This document shows positions 46,853-57,040 of a DNA stretch of 64,000 nt, one piece after another. Under the pieces are notes generated by a model that worked only from the letters and a program-made list of their open reading frames with translations, had not been told where the DNA came from and searched no databases. This DNA is from Photobacterium alginatilyticum (GTDB taxonomy: Bacteria; Pseudomonadota; Gammaproteobacteria; Enterobacterales; Vibrionaceae). A program made the position numbers and the translations under genes. The stretch lies in contig NZ_RSEJ01000001.1 of assembly GCF_009910675.1 (NCBI RefSeq), positions 372,001 to 436,000 on the forward strand, read 5' to 3'. Within the stretch, counting starts at the first letter, position 1, and the number at the start of each line of letters is the position of its first letter.

Positions 46853-47026
46853 GTATTTCGAGGCAGACTGTCGTTTAAGTATTGCAACTTGTAGCATATA
46901 AATCAACTCGGAAGTTTGGCTGGATTACTGTGCGTTCGTATAAAAGTGATGGTATTCTTTCTGAGTAACTTAACGATGGAGTATTTTCTCTAGGTACGAG
47001 TCAGTATTAGAGAGTAATAGAAATTA

Positions 47027-48259
47027 ATGGAATTCTCTGCGGTTAGACAGCCGATATATAACGCAAGAAAAGCCAAGGTGGCATATCAAGTTAGTTTTAT
47101 CAATAGGGAGCAGCTGAGTAATAAATGTATTCCTGCGGCAGTCTTCCAAGATAGGTCCGATCCCCGTAACCTCAATGAGCTTCTTGAGCGTGCGGGAATA
47201 GGTAGCTATTCAGATAATAAAACGATGGTCATTACCTTTGACAGAGAGACTCTGAAGGGGATTATTGACTATTTCTTCTCTTCGAGAAGCTTGGTGCTGG
47301 AGCTTTCTCCTGATGAGGTTTTTGATGCAGAGCTTCTTAAGCTAATTAGAACCGCCAGGAAGAGCCAATATCATATCGTGCTGAACGAGAAGGCGCTGCT
47401 AAGCGGAAATGAAAAGTTTCTTAATTATGTCAGTCACATAAAAGTAAACGCAGCAGGTAAAAGCCAGGAAATAATACAGCTTCTGGTAAATAAGGCACAA
47501 AGGCATGGCGTCCGTATAATTATTGAAAACATTGCCTCCGATGAGGAATTTAATCAATACCGCACATTAAGTGTGGACTTTTTCAAGGGTAATGTATTTG
47601 CTAAGCAAGATTTATTTGAGATTAGAGAAAATAAGTTGCAGGAAGGGTCATTACTGAATGTATTTCAGCATGTGATGACCGAAGATTATTGTTACCGGGA
47701 ATTAACCGATATCCTTGCCTCTGACTCCAAGTTGACGCATAAGTTAATTTCATTATTAAATTCAGTCATGTATGGACGAGAAGGTAATATTTACTCGATC
47801 AAGCAGGCTATCTGTTTTATTGGTGAAAATAAAATGCGTAAGTTCATTTCGTTACTGACGGCGCAGGAGCTTACGGATACTCGTCCTGAAGATATCTATA
47901 ACAAGGCGACCAGTCGTGCGCGTTTTTGTGAGTTGCTGGCTATTAAGATGGGCCGACGACGAGCCGTTGTTGATAGGGCTTTTTTAAGTGGTTTATTTTC
48001 AAATTTGCCTGATATCCTTGGCCTAGATATGGAAGAGGCTTTGGATATGCTTAAGATTCATGATGATATCAAGAAGGCATTGACAGGCAACGGCGGTGAG
48101 CTGCAGCAAGTGGTCGATATGGTTATTGCTTATGAATCTGCAGATTGGAATAAACTGGCCAAGCTGACGGAGGGAAGCAGCGTTTCATTTGATTTGGTCC
48201 CTCGGCTTTACAGGCAAATGCTCAGGGAAATGAAGAGCGACGCTTATTTGCTCAATTAA
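47027..48259 (+). CDS. EAL-like/HDOD signalling protein
   Basis: 410 residues with a YuxH-type arrangement: a degenerate EAL domain (1-200; VRQPIYNARKAKVAYQV replaces the EAL motif, so phosphodiesterase activity is unlikely) and an HDOD domain (about 205-400; ASDSKLTHKLISLLNSVMYG and SIKQAICFIGENKMRKFISL). Proteins of this type, such as CdgJ of Vibrio cholerae, act on motility and biofilm without c-di-GMP catalysis. The EAL metal ligands are missing. Single gene, terminator at 48277. Confidence 0.88.
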   Translation: MEFSAVRQPIYNARKAKVAYQVSFINREQLSNKCIPAAVFQDRSDPRNLNELLERAGIGSYSDNKTMVITFDRETLKGIIDYFFSSRSLVLELSPDEVFDAELLKLIRTARKSQYHIVLNEKALLSGNEKFLNYVSHIKVNAAGKSQEIIQLLVNKAQRHGVRIIIENIASDEEFNQYRTLSVDFFKGNVFAKQDLFEIRENKLQEGSLLNVFQHVMTEDYCYRELTDILASDSKLTHKLISLLNSVMYGREGNIYSIKQAICFIGENKMRKFISLLTAQELTDTRPEDIYNKATSRARFCELLAIKMGRRRAVVDRAFLSGLFSNLPDILGLDMEEALDMLKIHDDIKKALTGNGGELQQVVDMVIAYESADWNKLAKLTEGSSVSFDLVPRLYRQMLREMKSDAYLLN

Positions 48260-48276
48260 GGAATAAGCCGATGAAG

Positions 48277-48306
48277 AAAAGGCTCAGATCAACTGAGCCT
48301 TTTTTG
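48277..48306 (+). terminator. Terminator after EAL/HDOD gene
   Basis: AAAAGGCTCAG, ATCAA, CTGAGCCTTTT, then T. Confidence 0.9.
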
Positions 48307-48333
48307 ATCGAGTAAGGTGCCAGAACTGTTCGA

Positions 48334-48978
48334 TTATGACTGGTTGATCCGCGCCTTAAAGCGCTCTCGAGTTGCTTCGTCAGCCTGGGAATACCAGTAA
48401 TTCAGCATACTTTCTGCAACGTTTTGGCCTTGTTGTGTGGCTTCAGCTGTTGGCTGGGTGCTGCCAGATGCCGGAAGGATGGCTGGTAGTGTGGTTGTTG
48501 CAATAGCCGATTTAAGCGCAGCAGGTTTGTCCGTTAGGTTATACTGTGCAATTTCTTTTTCAAAATCACGGCCGAATTGCAGGCCGTGCTTAATCAGCTT
48601 ATCTTGTTGAATTTCAACAGAGTTGCCTTGCTTATCCGTCAAAGTTATCGCAGGGCTGCGGTTGAACCTCTGGGCGTCTTGTTCTGTACGTAGTTTTGGT
48701 AGCTTAAGCTGATAAGTGCCGTCCTGACCGGAGAATTTCATGATGACGACATCAGATTTAAACATCTGGTGCTCGCCGTTTTCACGGTAGCTGTCTTGAT
48801 AGCGGAAGGCAATTTGGTTTTCACCGTTTTCGAGTGAAAGCGGATCGTTTCCAGACGTTTCAACGCCGTTAACTAAAACGAGTTCGGCGCTGTAGGGAAG
48901 TTCTAGTGTGACATTGGCGAGAGCAGAGAAACTTAGCCCACATGCAGCTAAGGCCAGAATGGCAGTACGAAATTTCAT
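48334..48978 (-). CDS. DUF2057 (YccT/CsgI-like) periplasmic protein
   Basis: 214 residues with a signal peptide (MKFRTAILALAACGLSFSALA). The N-terminal beta-rich part, VTLELPYSAELVLVNGVE followed by LENGENQIAFRYQDSYRENGE, is the DUF2057 signature; E. coli YccT (CsgI) of this family inhibits curli assembly. A Ala/Thr/Gln-rich linker and a helical C-terminus (LNYWYSQADEATRERFKARI) follow. Role here unknown. AAGGA precedes ATG. Confidence 0.85.
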   Translation of the reverse strand: MKFRTAILALAACGLSFSALANVTLELPYSAELVLVNGVETSGNDPLSLENGENQIAFRYQDSYRENGEHQMFKSDVVIMKFSGQDGTYQLKLPKLRTEQDAQRFNRSPAITLTDKQGNSVEIQQDKLIKHGLQFGRDFEKEIAQYNLTDKPAALKSAIATTTLPAILPASGSTQPTAEATQQGQNVAESMLNYWYSQADEATRERFKARINQS

Positions 48979-49110
48979 GTCAGTTCCTTGATGGTTCTAT
49001 TATCACAGCAGTTTGGCGCTGATGGCCTGAATATAACCTGAATGCTGTAGCGTATAGCACAGAGATTAATGTATAACTGATAGAAATTTAAATAGGAAGT
49101 TGAAAAGTAT

Positions 49111-49872
49111 ATGGATATCACGCTTCTTGAAGTTGCCCTGCTGCTGGTTACAGGTTTTTTAGCAGGGATAATCAATACCCTGGCGGGCGGTGGTTCGAAC
49201 CTGACACTGCCCGCATTGATGGTGATGGGAATGCCGGCAGAGGTTGCTAATGCCACGAACCGAGTTGGTGTAGCCATACAGGGGCTGACTGCTGTTGTCG
49301 GTTTCCGTAAGCACAATAAACTTGATACGTCGGATACGGGGCCCATTTTGGTTCCGACTATCATTGGAGGGCTGTTAGGAGCTGCTGCAGCCGCTTACGC
49401 ACCATCCGGCTGGATAAAGCCCTTGTTGCTGGGCACAATGCTGGCGATGGCATTCATTATTCTCGTCAAGCCGTCAATTGTTGCACCGGAGCCGGGAACG
49501 CTAAGTCGAAAAGTCATGGAGACACCAAGCTCATGGTGGGGGCTGGGTCTTGCTGGTTTTTATGGGGGCTTTGTACAGGCTGGGGTAGGCTTTGTTCTGC
49601 TGGCAGCCTTGGCAGGTACGTTGCGTTACGACTTGGTCCGTGCCAATGCCCTGAAAATGCTTTGTACCTTGGTATTTACTGTTGTGGCGTTAGGGCTGTT
49701 TATCGCTGAAGATCTGGTCATGTGGGGACCTGGATTGATTCTGGCGTTCGGAACCATGTTCGGGGCAAACTTGGCGGTCAAGATGGCCATCAAAGCCAAG
49801 CCAGAAACCTTAAAGTGGTTTTTATTTATTATGACACTCTGCGGCTGTATTGCTGCGACCTTGAGTGATTAA
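49111..49872 (+). CDS. TauE/SafE-family sulfite exporter-like protein
   Basis: 253 residues, about 8 membrane spans, with the family motif FLAGIINTLAGGGSNLTLPALM near residue 20 and the second repeat AGFYGGFVQAGVGFVLLAAL near 152. Members export sulfite or organosulfur/oxalate compounds. Substrate unknown. AGGAAG lies before the ATG; divergent from the DUF2057 gene. Terminator directly after. Confidence 0.88.
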   Translation: MDITLLEVALLLVTGFLAGIINTLAGGGSNLTLPALMVMGMPAEVANATNRVGVAIQGLTAVVGFRKHNKLDTSDTGPILVPTIIGGLLGAAAAAYAPSGWIKPLLLGTMLAMAFIILVKPSIVAPEPGTLSRKVMETPSSWWGLGLAGFYGGFVQAGVGFVLLAALAGTLRYDLVRANALKMLCTLVFTVVALGLFIAEDLVMWGPGLILAFGTMFGANLAVKMAIKAKPETLKWFLFIMTLCGCIAATLSD

Positions 49873-49873
49873 A

Positions 49874-49905
49874 AAGCCAGACCATATATAGTTGGTCTGG
49901 CTTAA
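49874..49905. terminator. Bidirectional terminator
   Basis: AAGCCAGACCA, 8-base loop, TGGTCTGGCTT between the converging TauE-like and rlmI genes. Confidence 0.85.
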
Positions 49906-49932
49906 TTGCGAGGCTGTTATTTTTGCGTACGG

Positions 49933-51123
49933 CTATTTAACGTAGCACGCAAAGCCTTTCAGGTAGAAGCCTTCCGGATAGGCGCTGTCCAATGGATGGT
50001 CGGCTGCCTGGCTGAAGCGCTCAATAAACTGAACCTCGCGTTTGGCATCCAGTGCCGCATCGGCGATGATCTTCTGGAATAAATTATTGTCCATCAGGCC
50101 AGAGCACGAGTAAGTTAGCAGGGTACCGCCTGGCTTGAGGATTTGCATAGCCAGCATGTTGATATCTTTGTAGCCCCGGCATGCGCCAACCAGCTGAGAT
50201 TTCGATTCTGCAAATTTCGGCGGATCCATGATAACTACATCGAACTCTTCACCGCGATCACGGTAGTCGCGCAGTAACTTGAACACGTCAGCATTAACAA
50301 ACTCTGCATTCTCAACAGGAAGCTCGTTCATTTCTGCATTTAGGCGCGCGGTATCCAGTGCAGGCTGCGAGACATCAACGTTGATCACTTTGCTCGCACC
50401 ACCCTTAAGGGCGTACAAGCCGAATCCGCCAGTGTAACAGAAGCAGTTTAGTACGCGTTTGCCGTCTACGTATTTGACAGCGCCTTGGCGGCTATCGCGT
50501 TGATCGAGGTAAAAGCCGGTCTTATGGCCACCGACAATATCGACGTTGATTTTGACGCCGTTTTCCTCGATGGTAACAAACTTTGGCGGCTCCTCGCCTG
50601 AGAGTACACCTGTGCGCTGTTTCAGTCCTTCTTTCTTGCGTACTGAGACATCTGAACGTTCATAGACACTGCATTCCGGGTAGCAGATATTCAGCGCTTC
50701 AACCAGCGCCTCTTTCTGCGCTTCGGCACCGGCGCTTAATAGCTGGCACACCAAGAAGTCTTGATAGCGGTCGATGGTGATCCCCGGCATACCGTCAGAC
50801 TCGGCGGCAATAAGGCGGTAGCCAGTCAGGCCGTCACGTTGAGCCAATATATCGCGTAGGCCTTGTGCGCTGTTTAGGCGGTTAACGAAGAAGTTAACAT
50901 CTACAGCTTCGTTTTTATTGAATGTCCATACCCGAACACGGATCTGAGATTGTGGAGAATAAGCGCCACGAGCTAACCATTCGCCTTTATGGTCGAAGAC
51001 TTCGACGGTTTCTCCAAGAGAAGGTTTACCTTCTATACGTTGAATACCGCGAGAAAAGACCCAAGGATGACGACGGCGAAGTGACTTTTCGCGGCCTTTA
51101 ACCAGATAAATTGAAGCTGTCAT
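49933..51123 (-). CDS. rlmI: 23S rRNA (cytosine-1962 C5) methyltransferase
   Basis: 396 residues. N-terminal PUA domain ([20 protein letters not shown]) followed by the methyltransferase core: [20 protein letters not shown] (motif I), INVDVS (motif II), [11 protein letters not shown] (motif IV) and YSCSGLM with the catalytic Cys. It methylates C1962 of 23S rRNA. ATG 51123 is used; the long upstream extension to 51279 has no family match and overlaps the MCP terminator. Matches the yccA-tusE-acyP-rlmI neighbourhood of vibrios, interrupted by an MCP gene. Confidence 0.93.
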   Translation of the reverse strand: MTASIYLVKGREKSLRRRHPWVFSRGIQRIEGKPSLGETVEVFDHKGEWLARGAYSPQSQIRVRVWTFNKNEAVDVNFFVNRLNSAQGLRDILAQRDGLTGYRLIAAESDGMPGITIDRYQDFLVCQLLSAGAEAQKEALVEALNICYPECSVYERSDVSVRKKEGLKQRTGVLSGEEPPKFVTIEENGVKINVDIVGGHKTGFYLDQRDSRQGAVKYVDGKRVLNCFCYTGGFGLYALKGGASKVINVDVSQPALDTARLNAEMNELPVENAEFVNADVFKLLRDYRDRGEEFDVVIMDPPKFAESKSQLVGACRGYKDINMLAMQILKPGGTLLTYSCSGLMDNNLFQKIIADAALDAKREVQFIERFSQAADHPLDSAYPEGFYLKGFACYVK

Positions 51124-51264
51124 GACATGCCCAGTAAGGAGTTCGGAATGGTCGCGTATTATGTTGTTCGCAAGGAGGAAAAGCAAATTTATCTTGTGGT
51201 CGGGATGGAAATGAGTTTTGCCTCTCTTTGCCTGGCTTGTGTTTGTTGTTTTGGGAGCTGAAAG

Positions 51265-51290
51265 AAACAAGGCGTGCACACTGGCACGCC
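51265..51290 (-). terminator. Terminator of the MCP gene
   Basis: GGCGTGC/GCACGCC stem with a 6-base loop; on the minus strand TTGTTTCTTTC follows. Confidence 0.75.
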
Positions 51291-51312
51291 CTTGGATTGT
51301 TACTGGTTAGAG

Positions 51313-52713
51313 TTAGGCTTTAAGGCCGCTCATTAATGATTCGAGGACTTCCGCCTGTTGGTTCAAATGTTCAATCTGATTGGCAGACTGAGTGATCACG
51401 TCGCAGATCTGATTTGACTGAGAGCGAACCTGCTCGACGCTGGTAGCGATATTGTCGGCGACAGCGCCTTGTTGCTCTGCGGCCGCTGCGATTTCAGTAC
51501 TGCGGTCAGAAATCAGCTGGTTACGTTCGGTTATCTGGTTGATCTCGCTATCAACCGAATCCATTAGCTGTTCGCTGCTGCTTGCGTTGGTCACTGTACT
51601 TTTCATCACTTCCATCAGTTGCTGGCTGTTTTGCTGCAGGGATTCAATCATTTGCTGAATTTCAACTGTTGCTCCCTGAGTTCGCCCTGCGAGTGTTCTG
51701 ACTTCGTCGGCAACAACGGCAAAGCCACGTCCCTGTTCGCCGGCACGAGCAGCTTCGATAGCTGCGTTCAGGGCGAGTAGGTTGGTTTGCTCAGAAATAC
51801 CATTGATCGTGGTGACGACGTCATCAATTTTGGCCGCATTGCTATCAAGCTCAATAACTGCATCGGATGCCTGGCTGATCTCGGAGCTAAGTACTGAGAT
51901 AGCCGTACGGGTTTGGTTCACCTGAGCTCGGCCCTGTTCCGAAACCTGCTGGGCCTCGCGGGTTTGCTCTGAAGTTTCATGGGCATGGGTAGCCACTTCG
52001 CGGATCGATGTTGCCATTTCTTCCGTTGCGCTGGCTAACGAATCCAGATGCTGTTGTTGGTCCGTAGACAGCGATTCACTTTCGTGGCTACGCTGGCGTA
52101 AGTCACTGCTGATTTGTTGCATTAGTGCAGTTGCTTGCTGGGTTGCCAGTACCAGTTTCTGTTCCCTCTCACTAACGCGGTCAATGGTGATGGCCAGGGT
52201 ACTGAATTCATCCCGAACCTTGAAGAAATTCAGGCGGTTGGTTAAGTCGCCGTCAGCGAGTGCCTGTAGGGCTTTATTGGTGGTAAACATCGCACCACCA
52301 ATGAAAGTCATGATGTAGTACACAGCAGCAAGAGCGACTACGAGTATAATGGCAGTGATACTAATTTGAGTTGTTGATAGGTAGCTGAGAAGGCCTGGAT
52401 GTTCATTTGCAGTGATTGAGTAGTTCATGCCCTGCACGATGGCAGATAGCTCGCCATTACCGATACGGGCACCGGTTTTCGCAAGCAAGACAGGTGCATC
52501 GGACAGGCTGACTTGGTACTCAGATAGCAGTGCCGCCGTTGAATTTAGCTGATTAGTCGTGATTTCAATACGTTGTTCATCGGCGGCATCAACTAAAATT
52601 GCACTGATACTTAGAATAGCAATGATTGGAAGTAGGAAGAGAAGATAAAATTTTTCCTGTATTGTTATATGAATTAGATACTTATCGATCCATCGAAAGG
52701 CTACTTCTTTCAT
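51313..52713 (-). CDS. Methyl-accepting chemotaxis protein
   Basis: 466 residues. Two membrane spans (about 23-45 and 112-138) enclose a small periplasmic part of about 65 residues, too short for a classical sensor domain. A HAMP-like stretch ([19 protein letters not shown]) precedes the signalling helices; the conserved hairpin is [20 protein letters not shown] near 312. It transmits an input to CheA/CheW. No PAS domain. AGGA precedes ATG. Unusually it sits between acyP and rlmI. Confidence 0.92.
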   Translation of the reverse strand: MKEVAFRWIDKYLIHITIQEKFYLLFLLPIIAILSISAILVDAADEQRIEITTNQLNSTAALLSEYQVSLSDAPVLLAKTGARIGNGELSAIVQGMNYSITANEHPGLLSYLSTTQISITAIILVVALAAVYYIMTFIGGAMFTTNKALQALADGDLTNRLNFFKVRDEFSTLAITIDRVSEREQKLVLATQQATALMQQISSDLRQRSHESESLSTDQQQHLDSLASATEEMATSIREVATHAHETSEQTREAQQVSEQGRAQVNQTRTAISVLSSEISQASDAVIELDSNAAKIDDVVTTINGISEQTNLLALNAAIEAARAGEQGRGFAVVADEVRTLAGRTQGATVEIQQMIESLQQNSQQLMEVMKSTVTNASSSEQLMDSVDSEINQITERNQLISDRSTEIAAAAEQQGAVADNIATSVEQVRSQSNQICDVITQSANQIEHLNQQAEVLESLMSGLKA

Positions 52714-52813
52714 TAGTGCATCCTATTTTTTTTACGGGTGTTTTATAGCGGCTTATTGATAAAGCACATATTAATTTTTTATCGGGATAGTGCGGAAATT
52801 CTTGAGGTGATCC

Positions 52814-53086
52814 ATGTCGCAAATTTGTGTAAAAGCTATGATCAAGGGAATGGTTCAGGGAGTTGGGTTCAGATTTCATACTGCGCATGAAGGTCTAAAG
52901 CACGGACTTACTGGCTATGCGAAGAATTTACCCGACGGTAGTGTCGAGGTATTGGCCTGCGGCCACGAAGAGAAAGTGGGGCAACTGTTGCAATGGTTGA
53001 ATACCGGTCCGAGATCATCAAGAGTGGACAGTGTCGAGACCGAAGAAGTTGAGTGGCGTCATATTGACGGCTTCGAGATTATGTAG
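52814..53086 (+). CDS. acyP: Acylphosphatase
   Basis: 90 residues; VQGVGFR contains the phosphate loop and catalytic Arg, and GYAKNLPDGSVEVLACG contains the catalytic Asn and the second family motif. It hydrolyses acyl phosphates in the cytoplasm. GAGGTGA lies before ATG. Divergent from the MCP gene. Normal length. Confidence 0.95.
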   Translation: MSQICVKAMIKGMVQGVGFRFHTAHEGLKHGLTGYAKNLPDGSVEVLACGHEEKVGQLLQWLNTGPRSSRVDSVETEEVEWRHIDGFEIM

Positions 53087-53090
53087 AGTC

Positions 53091-53139
53091 AGAACCTAGA
53101 ACCTAGAACGAGAAGATTCGTGTCTAGGAACCAGGTTCC
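53091..53139. repeat. Short tandem and inverted repeats after acyP
   Basis: AGAACCT occurs twice in tandem plus a partial third copy (53091-53109), then GGAACC-A-GGTTCC (53127-53139). A compact cluster of related hexamers between acyP and tusE. Confidence 0.45.
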
Positions 53140-53159
53140 AGTCACCGGGCTAGATAGCC

Positions 53160-53489
53160 TCAGATGCATTTTACCGGCTTGGGTAACCCTGCCAATTTAG
53201 TGGCTTGTTTGGCTGGCCCTTTTGGAAAAAGCTTGTAGAGGTAGCGTGAGCTGCCTTTTTCCTCGCCGTATTTTTTTGCCATTGCCTTTACTAGCATACG
53301 AATAGCTGGAGAGGTATTAAATTCCTTGTAGAAATCTCGTACAAAGTGAACAACTTCCCAGTGAGCTTCGCTAAGCTCAATGCCTTCCTCATCGGCAAGA
53401 AGAGGGACAAGCTCAACGGACCAGTCATCTATATTTTTCAGATAGCCGTGAGCGTCGGTTTCGATTTGTTTACCTTCAAATTCAAGCAT
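53160..53489 (-). CDS. tusE: Sulfurtransferase TusE (DsrC family)
   Basis: 109 residues; relays sulfur from TusBCD to MnmA for 2-thiouridine in tRNA. Family core: [60 protein letters not shown], and the essential penultimate Cys in KPVKCI. ATG 53489 fits the family start; the longer frame to 53546 is not needed. Confidence 0.95.
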   Translation of the reverse strand: MLEFEGKQIETDAHGYLKNIDDWSVELVPLLADEEGIELSEAHWEVVHFVRDFYKEFNTSPAIRMLVKAMAKKYGEEKGSSRYLYKLFPKGPAKQATKLAGLPKPVKCI

Positions 53490-53579
53490 GATGCGCCCCG
53501 ATATTTTGAACCGGGCAAGAATAGTGATTAAGGCGAGAGGCTGCAAGTAAAAGTCGCAACAGGTAATGCAGAGATAAGA

Positions 53580-53605
53580 AAAAAGCGCCTCGAAAGGCGC
53601 TTTTT
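53580..53605 (-). terminator. Terminator of yccA
   Basis: AAAAAGCGCCT, CGAA, AGGCGCTTTTT; T-run on the minus strand. Confidence 0.9.
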
Positions 53606-53626
53606 GAAAAGAGTTAATCGTAATGA

Positions 53627-54292
53627 TTAATCATCACCACCCATAACACCCAAGATCTGAAGCAGGCTAAGGAATAGGTTATAGATAGAGACATACAGCG
53701 TTACTGTTGCTGAAATGTAGTTCGTTTCGCCGCCACGGACAATGTTCTGTGTGGTCAGCAGGATAGCAGCAGATGAGAACAGAACAAACATGCCGCTAAT
53801 AGCCAGTGAAAGCATTGGCATCTGCAGGAAGATGTTAGCAATAACAGCCACTACGATAGCCACGAAGCCCGCAAGGATCATTCCGCCAAGGAAAGACAGA
53901 TCGCGCTTGGTAGTGAGTGCGTAAGCCGAACATGCCATAAAGGTCAGTGCCGTACCGCCAAGTGCCGGAATAATGGCATGACCCATACCGGCACCGATGT
54001 ACATGTTCAGTATCGGACCTAGGGTATAACCCATGAAGCCTGTTAGAGCGAACGTAAAGACGATACCCAAACCGCTGTCGCGGTTCTTTTCTGTCAGGAA
54101 CATCAGGCCATAAAAGCCAACCAAGGTAATGATCAGGCCTGGGTGCGGTAGGTTCATTGCCATCGCGAAGCCTGCAACTACAGCTGACCACACTAGGGTT
54201 AGCGATAGTAGAAAGTATGTGTTGCGTAGAACTTTGTTGGTTGAAAGTACGCTTTCGTAAGCTGAGCCACGATTGACAATACGATCGTTCAT
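53627..54292 (-). CDS. yccA: Bax inhibitor-1 family membrane protein YccA
   Basis: 221 residues with seven predicted spans. N-terminal [26 protein letters not shown]-like [12 protein letters not shown] loop, [10 protein letters not shown] and the acidic C-terminus ending GVMGGDD fit YccA, which modulates FtsH proteolysis in E. coli. AAGGGAG precedes ATG. Normal length. Confidence 0.93.
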   Translation of the reverse strand: MNDRIVNRGSAYESVLSTNKVLRNTYFLLSLTLVWSAVVAGFAMAMNLPHPGLIITLVGFYGLMFLTEKNRDSGLGIVFTFALTGFMGYTLGPILNMYIGAGMGHAIIPALGGTALTFMACSAYALTTKRDLSFLGGMILAGFVAIVVAVIANIFLQMPMLSLAISGMFVLFSSAAILLTTQNIVRGGETNYISATVTLYVSIYNLFLSLLQILGVMGGDD

Positions 54293-54604
54293 AAAAAACT
54301 CCCTTCAGGGTTAGTTATGGAGATTGCTAATAAGACATATATTGGGGTATTCACTTATAAATGCAAGTCATTAGTACATAATCGAGTGAATACTATCAGC
54401 TATATGCTCTCTGTAAGTTGTTGACACAGATAATACTTAACAATTCATTATCTTGGTGCTCTAAGTTGTAAATTTATGTTTCAACTCCTAGTTGGCTCAC
54501 AAAAATGAGAATTAATCCCAGGCTTGTTGATGAGAATGACAACAATTTACAGGAGAGGGGGAGTAACGCGCTGAGAAAACACTGCAGTTACTATTATGGA
54601 CGTG
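54293..54604. other. Intergenic region between yccA and the AapJ-like gene
   Basis: AT-rich, yccA promoter side. No reading frame or RNA structure stands out except the terminator at its right end. Confidence 0.3.
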
Positions 54605-54638
54605 TGATGAAACAATCAGGAGGATTGCTCCTCCTGAT
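54605..54638 (-). terminator. Terminator of the AapJ-like gene
   Basis: ATCAGGAGGA, TTGC, TCCTCCTGAT; minus strand continues TGTTTCATC. Confidence 0.7.
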
Positions 54639-54652
54639 GACTACGGCAGAGG

Positions 54653-55861
54653 TTACCGGATAGGTGGGGCGTACTGAATGCCGCCATCACGCCATAGTGC
54701 GTTGACATCACGTCGTACTTTGAGCGGAGAGCTCATACCGATAGTACGCTCGAAGCTTTCACTGTAGTTGCCGACTTGCTTGATTACCTGGAAGCTCCAG
54801 TCGTCATTTAAGCCGAGCCCTTTGCCTTTCGGGCCATCGAGACCAATCAGGCGACGAATGTCCGGGTCATTGGAGTTCTTCATATCATCGACACTGATCG
54901 ATGACACCCCTAAATCTTCAGCATGGAGCATGGTATAGAGAGTCCATTTCACTATGTTGAACCACTGGTCGTCATCTTTACGTACTGCAGGCCCAAGTGG
55001 TTCTTTGGAAATAAGTTCGGGAAGCACGACCACAGAGTCAGGCTCTTCCATGCCTAAGCGATGGGCGTAGAGCGCAGACTGATCGGTCGTCATAACATCA
55101 CAGCGCCCTTCTTTAAACCCGCCAACAGTTTTCTCTTCGGTGTCAAAAACGACAGGGGTATATTTCATTTCACGGAATTTAAAATAGTCAGCCAGATTCA
55201 GTTCTGTGGTCGTACCGGACTGGACACATACCGATTTACCATCAAGCTCTGTGGCACTGGAAACGCCAAGGCTTTTATTGACCATAAATCCTTGGCCGTC
55301 GTAATAATTCACACCGGCAAAATTAACTCCTAACGCTGTGTCACGATGAAGGGTCCAGGTTGTGTTACGGACTAAAAGGTCAACTTCGCCAGACTGGAGT
55401 GCCGTAAAACGTTCCTTGGTCGTGAGTGGGATGTATTTTACCTTTGTTTTGTCGCCAATGGTCGCTGCTGCAACAGCCTGGCAGAATTCGACATCTAACC
55501 CTTCCCATTCGCCGTTCTCATTTGGGTTAGAAAATCCTGGTAGTCCCGTGCTGACACCGCATTGGATGTACCCTTGTTTTTTTACTTTCTCCAAGGTGCC
55601 GCCGGGTTGCTCAGCTGATGCCTTGTTAGCTGCCAGTTGTTTTTCGAGGCTGAGAATTTTGTCTTCCAGTGCTTTAGTGTCTGTGTCGGTTGTTGCCGTG
55701 GCTTCGGGCTGTTCAGCTTGTTCAAGCTGTTTTTCGAGGGCTTGTACTTTTGCTTCCAGTGATTTGATCAGTTCTTTGTCCTGAGCATTGTTACTGTCGC
55801 AGCCGGAGAGTAATAGCGCCAGGGTCGTAATGGCCAGAGATAACTTTAGTGTTTGTTTCAT
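54653..55861 (-). CDS. AapJ-like amino-acid binding lipoprotein with N-terminal coiled coil
   Basis: 402 residues. Lipobox LLLSGC near residue 20 marks a lipoprotein, unlike the soluble AapJ of general L-amino-acid transporters. Residues about 25-85 are two coiled-coil blocks (LIKSLEAKVQALEKQLEQ, LEDKILSLEKQLAAN). Then comes the binding domain: GTLEKVKKQGYIQCGVSTGLPGFS, GLDVEFCQAVAAA, PLTTKERFTALQSGEVDLLVRNTTWT, TEEKTVGGFKEGRCDVMTTDQSALYA and PDIRRLIGLDG, all AapJ-like. No permease or ATPase is adjacent, so it is an orphan. It may act as a surface or periplasmic sensor-binder or serve a distant transporter. ATG 55861 is chosen on the signal peptide. Confidence 0.85.
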   Translation of the reverse strand: MKQTLKLSLAITTLALLLSGCDSNNAQDKELIKSLEAKVQALEKQLEQAEQPEATATTDTDTKALEDKILSLEKQLAANKASAEQPGGTLEKVKKQGYIQCGVSTGLPGFSNPNENGEWEGLDVEFCQAVAAATIGDKTKVKYIPLTTKERFTALQSGEVDLLVRNTTWTLHRDTALGVNFAGVNYYDGQGFMVNKSLGVSSATELDGKSVCVQSGTTTELNLADYFKFREMKYTPVVFDTEEKTVGGFKEGRCDVMTTDQSALYAHRLGMEEPDSVVVLPELISKEPLGPAVRKDDDQWFNIVKWTLYTMLHAEDLGVSSISVDDMKNSNDPDIRRLIGLDGPKGKGLGLNDDWSFQVIKQVGNYSESFERTIGMSSPLKVRRDVNALWRDGGIQYAPPIR

Positions 55862-56050
55862 AGTTTTGTCCCGTCGATCCAAATGAGGAGAAAACAAACC
55901 TCTTGATTTCTTATAAATTACTTATCCAATAAAACTATGTAATTTGTATCAGTATTCAGTATAGGAATAGATTGTAATTCTTCTAGTTATCAACATATTT
56001 TCGGATCTTGAGGGTGATAATACACAGCGTCAGCTTTGGAGGAGATAAGC

Positions 56051-56077
56051 AAAAAGGCCGCGCGGTTGCGCAGCCTT
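56051..56077 (-). terminator. Terminator of the SPOR-domain gene
   Basis: AAGGC(C)GCGC, GGTT, GCGC(A)GCCTT with one mismatch; minus strand continues TTTTTGC. Confidence 0.75.
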
Positions 56078-56116
56078 GAGGGGGAGACAAAGAGGGGGGC
56101 GGTAGCCAGTTTGGCG

Positions 56117-57040
56117 TCAGCTAGCTGCAATCACACATGTGGTATATAGCAGTGCGAGTGGGCGGTATTCGTCACGCTGACCATTACGCAGGTTTATAGA
56201 TTCTATTTCACCAGAGTAGAGGCTAATTGTGCTGCTCCAATAACTCGACTTGATCGGCCAGTTATTGCGTAACAAGAAATGTTGCCCGTGTGTTTGAAGC
56301 TCCTTAAGCTCTTCAGCTGTCGGGAGCCTTAGCCCGTAACGCTGGCACCATTTATTCGCAGCAGCATAGTTAACCTTTGACCAGTACTGGTTATGTTCAC
56401 GCACAAACATCGGTGGCATATCTTGGGTAGAGTTGATGTTTCTTGGTAAATGGTATTTTAAATTGTTAAAAGTAAACGAGTAGATGACAGAGTTTAATAC
56501 CACTCTATTTTCAACTAAGGTTTTTTTGCTGCTGCTGCTGCTGCTGCTTTTTGCACTAGTTTTGGTTGTTTGCGGCTTGACAGGTGCTGGTGAGTATTTT
56601 ACTTGTCCAGGCAAAGTGATCCGCGTGTTGGTCTGTCGGATGAAGGTATCTTTTAGCTGGTGGCGGGCGAGTTGTAGTTTGGCCCCCTGAGCCTGTGCAT
56701 GACTTTGAAATGGCCCTATCAGGCATCGAGATTTCCCATTATCAGGAACCAGGTAGCTATTATTCTTAAACAGCTTATTGATTGTTGCCGTGGTTCTTGA
56801 ATTGGGTAACGACTGACCATAGTGGCATTGAATCCAAAAACTACTGTCCTTGTTTTTGGGGGCTCTGCCCCATAGCCCCTTTCCGATATCGCACTGTGCA
56901 TTCAGATATTGCCAGCCGGACTCGACCTTATCTACCTTGCAGTTTGCTGTACTGGACTCAATTGCGTAACTATTCAATGAAAAGCAAGAAAGGGCGAGTA
57001 TAAGCCAGTATGCAGGCCGTTGTATTTGCTGACAGATCAT
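56117..57040 (-). CDS. SPOR-domain protein with a DUF1566/Lcl-like C-terminal domain
   Basis: 307 residues with signal peptide (to about residue 25). Residues about 68-145 resemble a SPOR peptidoglycan-binding domain (FWIQCHYGQSLPNS, SRCLIGPFQSHAQAQGAKLQL). A Ser tract encoded by (AGC)7 follows near 165. The C-terminal part (about 185-307), HNQYWSKVNYAAANKWCQRYGLRLPTAEEL and SSYWSSTI, has the fold signature of C-type-lectin-like DUF1566 or sulfatase-modifying-factor domains. Cell-envelope location likely; function unknown. Monocistronic. Confidence 0.7.
   Translation of the reverse strand: MICQQIQRPAYWLILALSCFSLNSYAIESSTANCKVDKVESGWQYLNAQCDIGKGLWGRAPKNKDSSFWIQCHYGQSLPNSRTTATINKLFKNNSYLVPDNGKSRCLIGPFQSHAQAQGAKLQLARHQLKDTFIRQTNTRITLPGQVKYSPAPVKPQTTKTSAKSSSSSSSKKTLVENRVVLNSVIYSFTFNNLKYHLPRNINSTQDMPPMFVREHNQYWSKVNYAAANKWCQRYGLRLPTAEELKELQTHGQHFLLRNNWPIKSSYWSSTISLYSGEIESINLRNGQRDEYRPLALLYTTCVIAAS
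56528..56548. repeat. Trinucleotide repeat (GCT)7
   Basis: Seven GCT units, encoding seven Ser on the minus strand in the linker of the SPOR protein. Length variation would keep the frame. Confidence 0.85.

Noticed and set aside
53835..54191. 118-codon frame in yccA
   Set aside because: Alternative frame of a clear membrane-protein gene.
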